A stretch of DNA of 64,000 nucleotides from an uncultured Lachnospiraceae bacterium (lineage in GTDB: Bacteria; Bacillota; Clostridia; Lachnospirales; Lachnospiraceae). Shown here piece by piece: positions 8,582 to 17,704 of the stretch. Location: NCBI GenBank assembly GCA_900315945.1, contig ONAZ01000002.1, forward strand, positions 1 through 64,000, written 5' to 3'. A program made the translations under genes and the position numbers. The notes below the pieces were generated by a model. It made no database searches and was not told the DNA's origin. It worked only from the letters and a program-made list of their open reading frames with translations. Positions within the stretch are counted from its first letter, which is position 1; each line of letters opens with the position of its first letter.

Positions 8582-8611
8582 GATTTATCTCCTTTAACAG
8601 TCATAATCATC

Positions 8612-8669
8612 CATGTCACTAACAACTAATATGTATTAACTGTCAATGACATGTCCGACTAGCATTATA
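8612..8669 (-). promoter_or_regulatory. purE promoter and leader hairpin
   Basis: On the minus strand an extended -10 (TGTTATAAT, conserved hexamer at 8664-8669) is followed by a leader whose CATGTCA / TGACATG ends (8612-8618 and 8647-8653) pair to close a long imperfect hairpin. I do not see the conserved core of a purine riboswitch or a PurR box. Confidence 0.5.
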
Positions 8670-8774
8670 ACATATATTAGTGTGGATTCCTAATGAAAAT
8701 AATGACCCAACTTATCTAATTTCGTTTTTGATACTAAGTTGTAAAGAGTTGTAAAATACTTATATTAAAGTAAC

Positions 8775-8949
8775 AAAGGAGCAAAGAATGAAACATCTAG
8801 GAATGACAAAATAGTTCTTTTAGCAATGGCAGAATCAGATGACAAAAAAGGTTGAGTCAAAAAAAGGACTTGTTACAAATACTGAATATGGTTAGCTGGA
8901 CTTTTCCTTGCCCCGTTTTAGGGAATTTGCGCTAAGTAAAAGCGTATAA
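8775..8949 (+). pseudogene. Decayed C-terminal fragment of an AAA-type ATPase
   Basis: Translation in two frames gives NDKIVLLAMAESDDKKG, then a stop and shift, then KKGLVTNTEYG-stop-LDFSLPRFREFAL. These match the C-terminus of the intact ATPase at 38975-40024, which reads KNIVVGIAKSESGEVK and YGLIKDNSYGIIEFTLPRF. The relic has stop codons, a frame change and an apparent internal deletion. A ribosome-binding site with ATG at 8788 opens only an 8-codon ORF and is probably fortuitous. Confidence 0.6.
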
Positions 8950-8961
8950 CTCATAACAACT

Positions 8962-9147
8962 CTATAATCCATACTTTTCCCTCATATCGATTATCACATC
9001 GTCAGCATCACGATACATCCCTTCTGAAGCATGACTTCGAGAAACATCTAATTGCTGAAGAATTTCATCTTCTGACAAAGACGTATATGGATTCTGAGTT
9101 GTCTTTTTTGATTCATCCTCTACTCTTAACTGTATTGTATTTGGCAT
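8962..9147 (-). CDS. Small antitoxin-like protein, 61 aa
   Basis: A 61-residue acidic protein ending in a helical block around SEGMYRDADDVIIDMREKYG. Such endings are common in small RelB-like or orphan antitoxin-like proteins of Clostridia. No toxin gene is next to it. A strong AAGGAGG precedes the ATG, and it starts 16 bp after the restriction-modification gene, so the two are probably co-transcribed. Antitoxin function is a guess from the C-terminal pattern. Confidence 0.55.
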   Translation of the reverse strand: MPNTIQLRVEDESKKTTQNPYTSLSEDEILQQLDVSRSHASEGMYRDADDVIIDMREKYGL

Positions 9148-9163
9148 ATAAATCCTCCTTAGA

Positions 9164-11950
9164 TTAGTCTTTGGTCAATTCTTGATACATCTTCATAAGT
9201 TCCGCTACGCAATCTGATTCAGACATGTTCTTAATATCAAATCCATATGCTTTCATTACTGCAATATCATTATTTCTATGCGCCTTCTGTAATTCGGTAG
9301 GCATTGTTAATGGATCATATAAATCAGCAAGAGAGCTGTCAGGATATAATGCTCTTGCATCAAGTATTCCTTGGGCGGTTTCTTCTATTTTGGTTTTTTG
9401 ATTGTCTGTAGGCGTGGGCCAAGGGAAGTTATTATAAACTATTTTACCTGAGTATTGATAATCACTCTTCATTCTACCACACACAGTTCGCATCCAAGCC
9501 ATATGAACATTTGATATTAAAACGCCAAAATTGTACATTGTGGCATCTGGTACAATCAACGCACTTCCATTTACAATAATTTCTGGTTTCACATAACAAA
9601 TAGGAATATATCTCCTTACCTCAGAAGACACTTTTGGTATTACTAGCATATTTGAATCAGGTTGTCTGATTTCTCCAAACAAAGTGGGCGTTTCAGCCAA
9701 TGCTAGCGTTTGCGGTCTATTGCTTTGGCTTCTAAACTGTGCTGTCTTTTTAATTCGGTCAGTAATTATTGCTGATTTTTTTATATCTGAAGGCGACACG
9801 CCTTTCAACCAAATACACCAACGCTCTGTATTTCTAATTAGTTCCTTTCCACCCGCATATTTTCTTATCAGTTTTTTGTTTTCAGGATTTTCTTTAATAA
9901 TTTTTTTGAAATCTTCTTTCTCAAGAATCAAATGTCCATCATCAATTGGCATACTTCCATACAAGATTTCAGACACTTTACATAGCGGTTTATTCCTATT
10001 ATTAATTAAAACAGTCGGTGCATCCATCAAGTATGGATTAATCTCAGAAACACTATGTCGGTTATCACCCTCAAAAATAGTTTTTTCTGAAACAGTATTA
10101 TTAATATCACAAAAACCTATAATGACGCAATGAACATGCGCTTTTTGATAAGCTTCGCTATCCCATCTAAATGTGCGATATGCAAAAATAATTGAAATAT
10201 CACTTATAAGATTTTCCCAAATAATCGGAACCTGTTCTCCTTGGGTGATGGAATTGGTAGAAACTAATGCTACTTTTATCAACGTTTCCTTAATAAAATC
10301 AGATGCTTTCTTGTACCATCCACTCACATAATCTGCATTTCCTATGCCTTTAGAATTATTGAAAATACTAAAAAGCTCTTCTTTTTGACTTTTTGTCTGT
10401 TCCTTTTTTCCTACAAAAGGCGGATTACCCATTATATAATCAAGCTCGCTCTTAGATACAACCTCTTCCCAATCAATTCTTAAGGCATTACCTTCAACGA
10501 TGTTAGCCTGTGTAGTAAGCGGAAGAAATTCTAATTGCATATATATAATATCTTCTGTCTCTTTCATCATTTGGGATTCAGCAATCCAAAGTGCTGTTCT
10601 AGCGACGGTAACAGCAAAGTCATTTATCTCTATTCCATAAAACTGGTTAATTCTTACCTTTATCGGGTTAATAGCATTTCCCATTACAAGCTGTCCATCT
10701 ACTTGCTTCCTATCGGAATCAAATAGAAGTCTTATGACTTCATTTTCTATTCTTCTAATAGATATATATGTCTCCGTTAGAAAGTTTCCGGAGCCACATG
10801 CCGGATCTAACCATTTAAGATTTGCTAGTTTGTCCTGAAAGGCTCTTAGCTTAGCATTTCTTGATTTTACAACTTGAATCTCTTTTATCTTCTCTAGTTC
10901 CTCTTTTAATTCATCGAGGAATAAAGGGTCTATGACCTTATGGATATTTTCTATAGAAGTATAGTGCATTCCCCCAGAGCGTCTCGTCTCGGGATTGAGT
11001 GTTGATTCGAATACAGCTCCAAAGATTGTCGGACTAATATCCGACCAATCAAAGCCCTCACTTGCTTTTGAAAGTAGGATGTCCTTGATTTCATCTGTAA
11101 ATTGAGGAATCTCAATATTCTCATCTGCAAATAGTCCGCCATTAACATAGGGAAATTCATTAATGCCACTATTGTCATACTTGTCTCTTTTGTCTTCAGG
11201 AGTATCTAGTATTTTGAACAAATCAATAATTGCTCTTCTAATATCTTTGGCTTCATATTGTTCAAGATAGTCATGGAACATGCTTCCACTCTCTCCAAAG
11301 ATATGAGCATCTTCTGCGTAGAGACAAAATACTAGCCTAACGCACAGCATATTAAGACTCTTAAGGCTTTCTTCATTTGTTGGGTCTATATATTGTTTAA
11401 TTAAGGCATCATAAATAAGCCCAACAAATTCTCCGGCTTTTACTGATATTTGAGTTTCTTCTGTAATCGTCTTCTTATTTTGATTTATCAAAAAATCAAA
11501 ATAACTATACTTTGTAGGTATATCAGCAAGTGTAAACTTGACAGGTTCAGGATATGCAGAGTCCATATCATAGACCCATATTTCTGCAAAATTGGATACT
11601 ACTATCCATTTTGCCTTTTGGCTTTGTGGCAAACAATTATCATACATCTTTGCTTGTTCATAAGGTGTCATTCCATCATGACCTTGTTGTGGTTCATCAA
11701 GTTTTATTCCTAAGCTCTTTTGTTCAATAATGGTTTTTGTCTCCGGAATATAGGCATCAATCCATCCTTTGTGCTTATTAGGTTGAATTATTTCTTTTTG
11801 CCACTCTATTCTATCAGTGACATTTTCAACTCCCATGATGTTTTGAAGAAAATCCACCCAGTATGACTGGTCATCTTGTTTCTCTTTTCCTCTGTTATTC
11901 CATTTATTATGAAACTGCCTTGCAGCTTCTCTCTTCTCCTGATCCGTCAT
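9164..11950 (-). CDS. Single-chain type II restriction-modification enzyme (MmeI-like)
   Basis: A 928-residue protein joining nuclease, methyltransferase and specificity parts. The N-terminus has a PD-(D/E)xK-type site with D65 and E76-x-K78. The SAM-binding motif DPACGSGNFL lies at 382-391 and the N6-adenine methylase motif NPPF at 509-512, followed by a target-recognition region ending near NNFPWPTP. This order matches type IIG/IIL enzymes such as MmeI, which cut and methylate from one chain. It would act in defence against foreign DNA. The start has GGAGAAGGAAG upstream. A BREX PglX-like reading is less likely because no BREX partners are present. Confidence 0.85.
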   Translation of the reverse strand: MTDQEKREAARQFHNKWNNRGKEKQDDQSYWVDFLQNIMGVENVTDRIEWQKEIIQPNKHKGWIDAYIPETKTIIEQKSLGIKLDEPQQGHDGMTPYEQAKMYDNCLPQSQKAKWIVVSNFAEIWVYDMDSAYPEPVKFTLADIPTKYSYFDFLINQNKKTITEETQISVKAGEFVGLIYDALIKQYIDPTNEESLKSLNMLCVRLVFCLYAEDAHIFGESGSMFHDYLEQYEAKDIRRAIIDLFKILDTPEDKRDKYDNSGINEFPYVNGGLFADENIEIPQFTDEIKDILLSKASEGFDWSDISPTIFGAVFESTLNPETRRSGGMHYTSIENIHKVIDPLFLDELKEELEKIKEIQVVKSRNAKLRAFQDKLANLKWLDPACGSGNFLTETYISIRRIENEVIRLLFDSDRKQVDGQLVMGNAINPIKVRINQFYGIEINDFAVTVARTALWIAESQMMKETEDIIYMQLEFLPLTTQANIVEGNALRIDWEEVVSKSELDYIMGNPPFVGKKEQTKSQKEELFSIFNNSKGIGNADYVSGWYKKASDFIKETLIKVALVSTNSITQGEQVPIIWENLISDISIIFAYRTFRWDSEAYQKAHVHCVIIGFCDINNTVSEKTIFEGDNRHSVSEINPYLMDAPTVLINNRNKPLCKVSEILYGSMPIDDGHLILEKEDFKKIIKENPENKKLIRKYAGGKELIRNTERWCIWLKGVSPSDIKKSAIITDRIKKTAQFRSQSNRPQTLALAETPTLFGEIRQPDSNMLVIPKVSSEVRRYIPICYVKPEIIVNGSALIVPDATMYNFGVLISNVHMAWMRTVCGRMKSDYQYSGKIVYNNFPWPTPTDNQKTKIEETAQGILDARALYPDSSLADLYDPLTMPTELQKAHRNNDIAVMKAYGFDIKNMSESDCVAELMKMYQELTKD

Positions 11951-12047
11951 GAACTTCCTTCTCCTTATGCTTCCTTTTCTATAATGTACATCAAAGAATA
12001 TTTTTTAGATAGAATTTATAATTTGACACAAAAATATATTTGATATA

Positions 12048-12097
12048 TGTCATCCTAGGGGCGGGGCATACATTTATACCCTGCCCATAGGATGACA
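12048..12097 (-). terminator. Probable terminator after the aminopeptidase gene
   Basis: TGTCATCCTA pairs with TAGGATGACA and an inner GGGCA with TGCCC, giving a strong GC-rich hairpin downstream of the aminopeptidase stop. The U tract is weak. Confidence 0.6.
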
Positions 12098-12100
12098 CCT

Positions 12101-12192
12101 AATCGGTAAATTTGTAAAATTCCAATCGGTAAATTTGTAAATTATCAATCGGTAAATTTGTAAATTATCAATCTGTAAATTTGTAAATCTCT
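12101..12192 (-). repeat. Four 23-bp tandem repeats overlapping a stop codon
   Basis: Units begin at 12101, 12124, 12147 and 12170 (plus-strand AATCGGTAAATTTGTAAATT and variants). The last unit contains the final codons and TGA stop of the aminopeptidase gene, so the gene end has been copied in tandem three times into the 3' UTR. A 23-bp period is not a multiple of three. Confidence 0.9.
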
Positions 12193-14276
12193 AATCTATC
12201 AAGTGGCTCATTAAGTTCTTCACAACCTGCCACAACGAACTTGCCGTCTCTAATAATTGGTATTGTGCTTCCATCTTGTAAAACCGCTTCAATCAGACCA
12301 AGCTCCTCAAATGGCAATGTCACATCTGTATGACAATTAAAGTAGGCTTTACTTATATCCTCATTTCTAAGTGCTGAGCACTCATTCTCTCTTGCTACTA
12401 TTTCCTTACCATCAGGGTTGTATGTCTTAACATCTTCTTCATGGGAATAACAGGTATCTCCAAAGGCAAAGTGAGGTCCTGTCTTCTCTGCAATTAGAAT
12501 TGGTAGTTTAGACTCAATGTGATACTCTCGTCCCATCTTATATGCAAGTGTATTGGTTCCAATGGCGAATTCACCGATTGGAAGACTATCATGACGATAT
12601 AATACATTTTCATAAATCATACGCTTATTCTCTTCTTCGTCTTGGAAATTAGAACAAGTATAATCTGATACCATACCATTTCTTACTTCAATTGTCAGAT
12701 TATTGTATGCCAGTCCATTAAGGAATACACGACTTACATTAAGGACTCCATTAGTTCCATTAAGAACTGGTGATGTAAAGACTTCTCCAACAGGAATGTT
12801 AACATCCGCAACGCAGTTCTCAAATAATGTCTCTTTATCAGGATTATTAAGAGTATGAAGATTTACCGTAATATCTGTCTTGTTGTCACCCTGTCCTAAT
12901 ATATGGACACATTCAGCTTTATCAAGAATATCTATTATAGCTTGTTGCATCTTCTGATAAGTCGCGTAATCAAGAGTATTAATCTCCATAGTCTTATCGA
13001 AGATTGTCTTGAAGAACTCTTCATCCCCAATCTCTGGTATAGGAAATGCTATTATTGTAAATGAATATTCCTCTCGAGGTAGATAATTATTATTAATTAC
13101 TCCAGCCTTAGATAGATATTCCACGTTCCACTTATTCTGATTATCAGTAAATTGATATGAACCCTTCTTGTTAACTGGGTTAAAATCCTTCTCACCAAAA
13201 GTCTGTATTACTGCAGGACCAGCAAATTGCTTCGCCTGCTCTTCATACTTCTTAAATGCTTCTTCTAGAGTCTCTAATCTACGATTATAGAACCGTTTGT
13301 CGAAATAATATCCTTTATCGTTCTTGTGATCATATATCCATTGCTTATTCATAGAACTTATATATGCATTACGGCTTCTTTTGCCACCATCAAAGGAGAA
13401 TACACCGTCTCTTGCATATATAGGATTAAGATTATATTTCTTAAAGATTTCTGCACTTCTTCTCACTACACGTTCAAATCCTATAGGATATTCAACCTTA
13501 ACAACAGACTTCTTAGACATATCTTTTCTTGCAGATTCAAATCCCTTAACGAAGCCTTCCACATAACAAGTTGCCATTCTATCAATCTGACTATCTTCTA
13601 GAGAATTAATATATTCTGCAAATCTAATCTCATTATCTGTAATAAGATCACCATATGCATACAAGTAATTTATCTTATCGAAAGATGCATTCTCTATAAT
13701 ATCCCTTATTATGTCGCTATCGCCCTTTAATGTCTTTATAACAGAATCAAATGTAAACACTTCACAATAATCATGATAGAACCAATATATACATTCATTA
13801 GTTCTGTGATACGCCTTATCTTCATCTACATCTTCACACAATTCATCTTCATATACGCCATATACTTCTAAGAATAGTTCCATATAGATAGTAATCAAAT
13901 CAATTCTTCCATCTATAGCCCATGGAATTAATGCCATAAGCTCGTTATATAGAAATGAATATTGTCCACCAAGTCTTTCTCCTAATTTCTCACAGGCCAC
14001 ATCAGGATTAAGAAAAGAATCATCGTATTTTGATATGTCCAAATAAACGGACATATTGTCCTTTTTCAAATCACTTATTGACGATTTCTCTACATCAGAG
14101 AGTGTCTTCCTTTTCTCATACAATTCAGTTACTCGTATTATATGTTCTGATACACACTCAAAATAAGGAGCATATTTATTAATATGCTCACTCTTAATCT
14201 CTATTATCCTATTCTTAGCAAGTTCAAATCTTTCTGTAAGACTATCTATATCCTTACAAAATATAGAAACACTCAT
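12168..14276 (-). CDS. Large M29-type metallo-aminopeptidase
   Basis: A 702-residue protein whose C-terminal half matches family M29 aminopeptidases: NIPVGEVFTSPV, LPIGEFAIGTNT and AEKTGPHFAFGDTC hold the usual Glu, Glu, His and Asp metal ligands. The N-terminal 300 residues are an all-helical extension absent from the classic ~410-residue AmpS/PepS enzymes. No signal peptide is seen, so it is probably cytoplasmic and releases N-terminal residues from peptides. It follows pyrE and a small membrane protein with short gaps and may share their transcript. Confidence 0.85.
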   Translation of the reverse strand: MSVSIFCKDIDSLTERFELAKNRIIEIKSEHINKYAPYFECVSEHIIRVTELYEKRKTLSDVEKSSISDLKKDNMSVYLDISKYDDSFLNPDVACEKLGERLGGQYSFLYNELMALIPWAIDGRIDLITIYMELFLEVYGVYEDELCEDVDEDKAYHRTNECIYWFYHDYCEVFTFDSVIKTLKGDSDIIRDIIENASFDKINYLYAYGDLITDNEIRFAEYINSLEDSQIDRMATCYVEGFVKGFESARKDMSKKSVVKVEYPIGFERVVRRSAEIFKKYNLNPIYARDGVFSFDGGKRSRNAYISSMNKQWIYDHKNDKGYYFDKRFYNRRLETLEEAFKKYEEQAKQFAGPAVIQTFGEKDFNPVNKKGSYQFTDNQNKWNVEYLSKAGVINNNYLPREEYSFTIIAFPIPEIGDEEFFKTIFDKTMEINTLDYATYQKMQQAIIDILDKAECVHILGQGDNKTDITVNLHTLNNPDKETLFENCVADVNIPVGEVFTSPVLNGTNGVLNVSRVFLNGLAYNNLTIEVRNGMVSDYTCSNFQDEEENKRMIYENVLYRHDSLPIGEFAIGTNTLAYKMGREYHIESKLPILIAEKTGPHFAFGDTCYSHEEDVKTYNPDGKEIVARENECSALRNEDISKAYFNCHTDVTLPFEELGLIEAVLQDGSTIPIIRDGKFVVAGCEELNEPLDRLEIYKFTD

Positions 14277-14328
14277 AATTAACTCCTATACTCTATCTAG
14301 CATTATACTTGTTCTATACATTTCCAAA

Positions 14329-14664
14329 CTAAGCAAATACAAGTCCAAAAAAGTATAATATTCCCCAGGCAATCAATGCAATTATAGGGATAACAAGTCC
14401 TATTATTCGCGATATAAAATTAAAATTCTGTAACTTAAACTGATTACGTCCAATGACAACACAAGGTATCATTCCTAGGAAGAACACCATTCCAAGCGCT
14501 CCCATAAAGTTAGGAATTCTTCCTCCCGACTCTATTGCATATACAACAGCCACAATCAAGAATATAATTGAAACTACAGAAATAACTGCAACTGCAATAC
14601 TAGCATTAGAAGCATTCTTGTTAGCCTCTGTCGCCCATTTTCGACGCCTATGCCTATTAGCCAT
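14329..14664 (-). CDS. Small multi-pass membrane protein, 111 aa
   Basis: A basic N-terminus (RHRRRKW) is followed by three hydrophobic segments at about 24-45, 53-72 and 84-110. I do not recognise a family with confidence; similar small membrane proteins are common in Lachnospiraceae. It starts 2 bp after pyrE, so it is part of that operon. Confidence 0.65.
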   Translation of the reverse strand: MANRHRRRKWATEANKNASNASIAVAVISVVSIIFLIVAVVYAIESGGRIPNFMGALGMVFFLGMIPCVVIGRNQFKLQNFNFISRIIGLVIPIIALIAWGILYFFGLVFA

Positions 14665-14666
14665 CT

Positions 14667-15341
14667 CTATTTCACTCCATACTTATCATAATACTCGTCA
14701 ATTGACTTCTTAAGTTCATCGTCAATTACAATTCGTCCTTGACACTCTTTGTTATAGAGATAATCTACAACTTCTTCCATTGTAACAATTGCATTAGCAT
14801 CAAAGCCATACTTCTCTTTTATTTCCTCAAGGGCACTAACCTTGCCACCAAGTCCTACTTCCATACGATTAAGAGATACCATGAGTCCAACAATAGTAAC
14901 ATTAGCAGCACCTCTTACTTTAGGAACTGTCTCTTCCATTGATTTTCCTGAAGTAGTAACATCTTCAATCATTACAACCTTATCACCATCACAAAGCTTT
15001 GTTCCAAGAAGGCCTCCCTTGTCAGCTCCGTGATCTTTTGCTTCTTTTCTATCAGAGCAATATCTAATCTCTTTGCCATATAATTTCGAATAAGCCATAG
15101 CTGTTACAACAGCAAGGGGAATACCCTTATATGCAGGACCAAATAGCACATCAAAGTCATCACCATAAGTCTCATGTATCGCTTTAGCATAATACTCACC
15201 AAGACGAGTAAGCTGACTACCTGTCACATATGCACCTGCATTCATAAAGAATGGAGACTTTCTGCCACTTTTTAAAGTAAAATCGCCAAACTTTAACACA
15301 TCAGATTCAATCATAAATTCAATAAATTCTTCTTTGTACAT
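14667..15341 (-). CDS. pyrE: Orotate phosphoribosyltransferase
   Basis: A 224-residue enzyme converting orotate and PRPP to OMP. The PRPP loop VVMIEDVTTSGKSM and FGPAYKGIPLAVVTA are diagnostic. It shares one base with the pilT stop and sits at the far end of a pilus gene block from pyrK-pyrD, suggesting that pilus genes were inserted into an ancestral pyrKDE unit. Confidence 0.96.
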   Translation of the reverse strand: MYKEEFIEFMIESDVLKFGDFTLKSGRKSPFFMNAGAYVTGSQLTRLGEYYAKAIHETYGDDFDVLFGPAYKGIPLAVVTAMAYSKLYGKEIRYCSDRKEAKDHGADKGGLLGTKLCDGDKVVMIEDVTTSGKSMEETVPKVRGAANVTIVGLMVSLNRMEVGLGGKVSALEEIKEKYGFDANAIVTMEEVVDYLYNKECQGRIVIDDELKKSIDEYYDKYGVK

Positions 15342-16399
15342 TAAACAAGTCTCCTTCCCATTTGTTCTGGGTTTGTAGAATATATAAGGGCTGTATCTCT
15401 ACTAATAACCCCTTCTTTATATAACTTCTCTAAACTTCCATTCATGGTACACATTCCATCATCGGCACCTTGATATATTACATTATCAATCTGATAAATC
15501 TTCTCATCACGAATCATAGTTTCAATAGCCGGTGTAACCTTCATTATCTCAAACGCAGGAGTTAAGCTTCCATCAACTGTTGGAACAAGTTGCTGAGACA
15601 CAACTGCTTTAAGCACCATAGAAAGTTGAACTCTAATCTGTGCCTGCTGACTTGCTGGAAATACATCAATAATTCTATCTATAGTCTTAGCCGCACCTAT
15701 TGTGTGAAGAGAAGATAAAAGTAACTGTCCAGTTTCTGCCGCAGTAAGGGCTGTATGAATAGTCTCATAATCTCTCATTTCTCCAAGAAGAATAACATCC
15801 GGAGCCTGACGAAGTGCTGCACGAAGAGCAGTATCATAATTCTCAGTATCCTGCATTATCTCACGTTGAGTAATTATTGATTTGTCATGGGAATGTAAGA
15901 ATTCCAAAGGATCCTCAAGTGTAATAATATGTCCCTGCGTACTATGATTGATTTTATCAATTATACAAGCAAGTGTTGTTGATTTACCACTACCAGCAGG
16001 TCCTGTAACAAGAACCATTCCCTTTCTAATATTGGCAAGATCCATAATTGTATCAGGAATATTAAGTTCTGATGGATTAGGTAGTTCAAAGGATACCACA
16101 CGAAGTACTGCTGCAAAGGAACTTCTTTGTTTATAAGCATTACATCTAAATCTTCCTACTCCAGGTATGGAAAATGAGAAATCATCATCGCCATAATCTT
16201 TTAGCTTATTCATTTCGCGATGAGCCTTTTCATAAATCTCACTAATTAGATGAACTGTATCATCAACAGATAGTCTCTCTTCTCCTGGGAGAACTGTCAT
16301 TATACCATTACATTTTGCAGTAACAGGAGATGCAGGAATAATAAATACATCTGAGCCTCCCATTTCTACTGATTTACTTAAGATTTCTTCAATCCTCAT
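15341..16399 (-). CDS. pilT: Type IV pilus retraction ATPase PilT
   Basis: A 352-residue hexameric secretion ATPase. Walker A GPAGSGKST lies at 133-141, Walker B LLGEMRD at 204-210 and the His box SSLHTIGAAKTIDRIIDVF at 230-248. The C-terminus has the PilT layout, with an AIxxMIRD-like segment and an SxNPEQM ending. It should power pilus retraction. No PilB assembly ATPase, prepilin peptidase or PilMNO genes are in the window, so they must be elsewhere if the pilus works. Confidence 0.9.
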   Translation of the reverse strand: MRIEEILSKSVEMGGSDVFIIPASPVTAKCNGIMTVLPGEERLSVDDTVHLISEIYEKAHREMNKLKDYGDDDFSFSIPGVGRFRCNAYKQRSSFAAVLRVVSFELPNPSELNIPDTIMDLANIRKGMVLVTGPAGSGKSTTLACIIDKINHSTQGHIITLEDPLEFLHSHDKSIITQREIMQDTENYDTALRAALRQAPDVILLGEMRDYETIHTALTAAETGQLLLSSLHTIGAAKTIDRIIDVFPASQQAQIRVQLSMVLKAVVSQQLVPTVDGSLTPAFEIMKVTPAIETMIRDEKIYQIDNVIYQGADDGMCTMNGSLEKLYKEGVISRDTALIYSTNPEQMGRRLV

Positions 16400-16424
16400 A
16401 TTAGCCTCCTAAGCCTTATTATAA

Positions 16425-16847
16425 CTAACCTTCCCATACTGATATCGGTTGTGATGGATTCCAATCTGTAATATTAACAAGGGCAAAGCTCTCAACATTA
16501 GGCTCAGTCCCCATCATATTAATTCTAACACGAATCACCTGTTTGTCATTAACCTTTACAGCATATTCTGCTTTTCCTTCATGAATTGCAACACCATCAA
16601 TTGAATTTGCAATATCACCAGCACTTACGCCTGCTCTTTGCATCGTCTCGATTTTAGCCTTAATTGCATTAGCCTTACCCTCAGCCTCATAGTAATCTGA
16701 TGCAAATTCCAGATTCTTATCAGACAAATTCTCGTCATTTCGAGCCGTAGATAGTGCAAGAACTCCTAATGTTGTAAATACAACAATCACAAGCATCATT
16801 ATTATTGTTGTAAATCCTATTCCGAATCCAGTTCTAAATCTTGTCAT
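16425..16847 (-). CDS. Pilin-like minor component, 140 aa
   Basis: One N-terminal hydrophobic helix (about 8-33) follows a short basic segment MTRFRTGFGIG; the remainder is a soluble domain. This is the general shape of a minor pilin or PilX-like protein. The typical Glu at position 5 of the mature protein is absent. Its place in the block between pilT and other pilin-like genes is the main support. It overlaps its upstream neighbour by one base. Confidence 0.65.
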   Translation of the reverse strand: MTRFRTGFGIGFTTIIMMLVIVVFTTLGVLALSTARNDENLSDKNLEFASDYYEAEGKANAIKAKIETMQRAGVSAGDIANSIDGVAIHEGKAEYAVKVNDKQVIRVRINMMGTEPNVESFALVNITDWNPSQPISVWEG

Positions 16848-17233
16848 TATTGCACCTGCCTTTCAAATGCAGTAACAAAAGAAAGTACTGTCTTATTATT
16901 ATCATCAATTACATTTACCTCAACATTTACAAGAGGCATCTCACTGTCATTACTAGCATGTATCTTCTCTATATAGTACGCATCTTCCTCTTCGCAGGGT
17001 TTAAGTTTCTCATCAAAGAAAAGCACCCTGTCACCTTCGCCTACTGTCTTATTCCTATAGTCATTCATCTGCATTTCCACAACTGCAGCAAGTTCCGTCT
17101 TAGCAGAACTAGAAGCAGTAAGACTATACGACTTAGCAAAAAGTCTTATAGTAATGATAGACGATATAGCAAAGAATAATACAACTATTATTAATTCAAT
17201 TAATACAGCATTAACCTTATTAACCTTCTTCAT
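16847..17233 (-). CDS. Prepilin-like protein with E5 motif, 128 aa
   Basis: The N-terminus KVNAVLIELIIVVLFFAISS is a prepilin-type helix. Taking Ala as residue 1 places Glu at position 5, as in class III signal peptides, but the preceding residue is Asn rather than the usual Gly. The rest is a small soluble domain. It is likely a minor pseudopilin processed by a prepilin peptidase. It adjoins its neighbours with no gap. Confidence 0.7.
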   Translation of the reverse strand: MKKVNKVNAVLIELIIVVLFFAISSIITIRLFAKSYSLTASSSAKTELAAVVEMQMNDYRNKTVGEGDRVLFFDEKLKPCEEEDAYYIEKIHASNDSEMPLVNVEVNVIDDNNKTVLSFVTAFERQVQ

Positions 17234-17704
17234 CTATAAAGCTCCCGAAATCATACTTTTTTGTATAACGTATTTCGTATCATTAATATCTAGCACAATG
17301 TTAAGACTACTTCCTTCTCTTGAAATCTCCATATTATTAACATCTGCTATTGTATCTCCATATCCTAACTTAATGTCATCATTCTGACTTAAATATTCCT
17401 TAAGATGCCCATCATCTACATAAATGGCTGTCTTAAAGGACTCGCCTCCTGCAGAAGATAGAATTAGTACGTCTTTACCCTCTATCTTAACAACGTCTAT
17501 TCCGCCTTCATAGTCATTACTTCTAATCTTATTCTCTAGATAAGATATTGTATTTCTCATCTGTGAATTGTTATCTACTTTATTAGAGACATTAGTATAG
17601 AATTTAATTCCAACGGCTACGAGTACAAGGGACAGAACAGCGAATATACTAAATATTATCAATACCAAAATATTCTGCATAGAATGTTTTCGCATATTAT
17701 TCAC
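17234..17704 (-). CDS. Pilus-associated membrane protein, DUF4860-like, 156 aa
   Basis: A single hydrophobic segment (about 11-32) is followed by a beta-rich domain with RNTISYLENKIR. The pattern resembles DUF4860 proteins found in clostridial type IV pilus clusters; this is from memory. It overlaps the next upstream gene by 8 bp. Confidence 0.65.
   Translation of the reverse strand: MNNMRKHSMQNILVLIIFSIFAVLSLVLVAVGIKFYTNVSNKVDNNSQMRNTISYLENKIRSNDYEGGIDVVKIEGKDVLILSSAGGESFKTAIYVDDGHLKEYLSQNDDIKLGYGDTIADVNNMEISREGSSLNIVLDINDTKYVIQKSMISGAL

Noticed and set aside
8582-8680. Purine riboswitch upstream of purE
   Set aside because: The conserved loops and three-way junction of the purine aptamer are not visible; only a long hairpin is.
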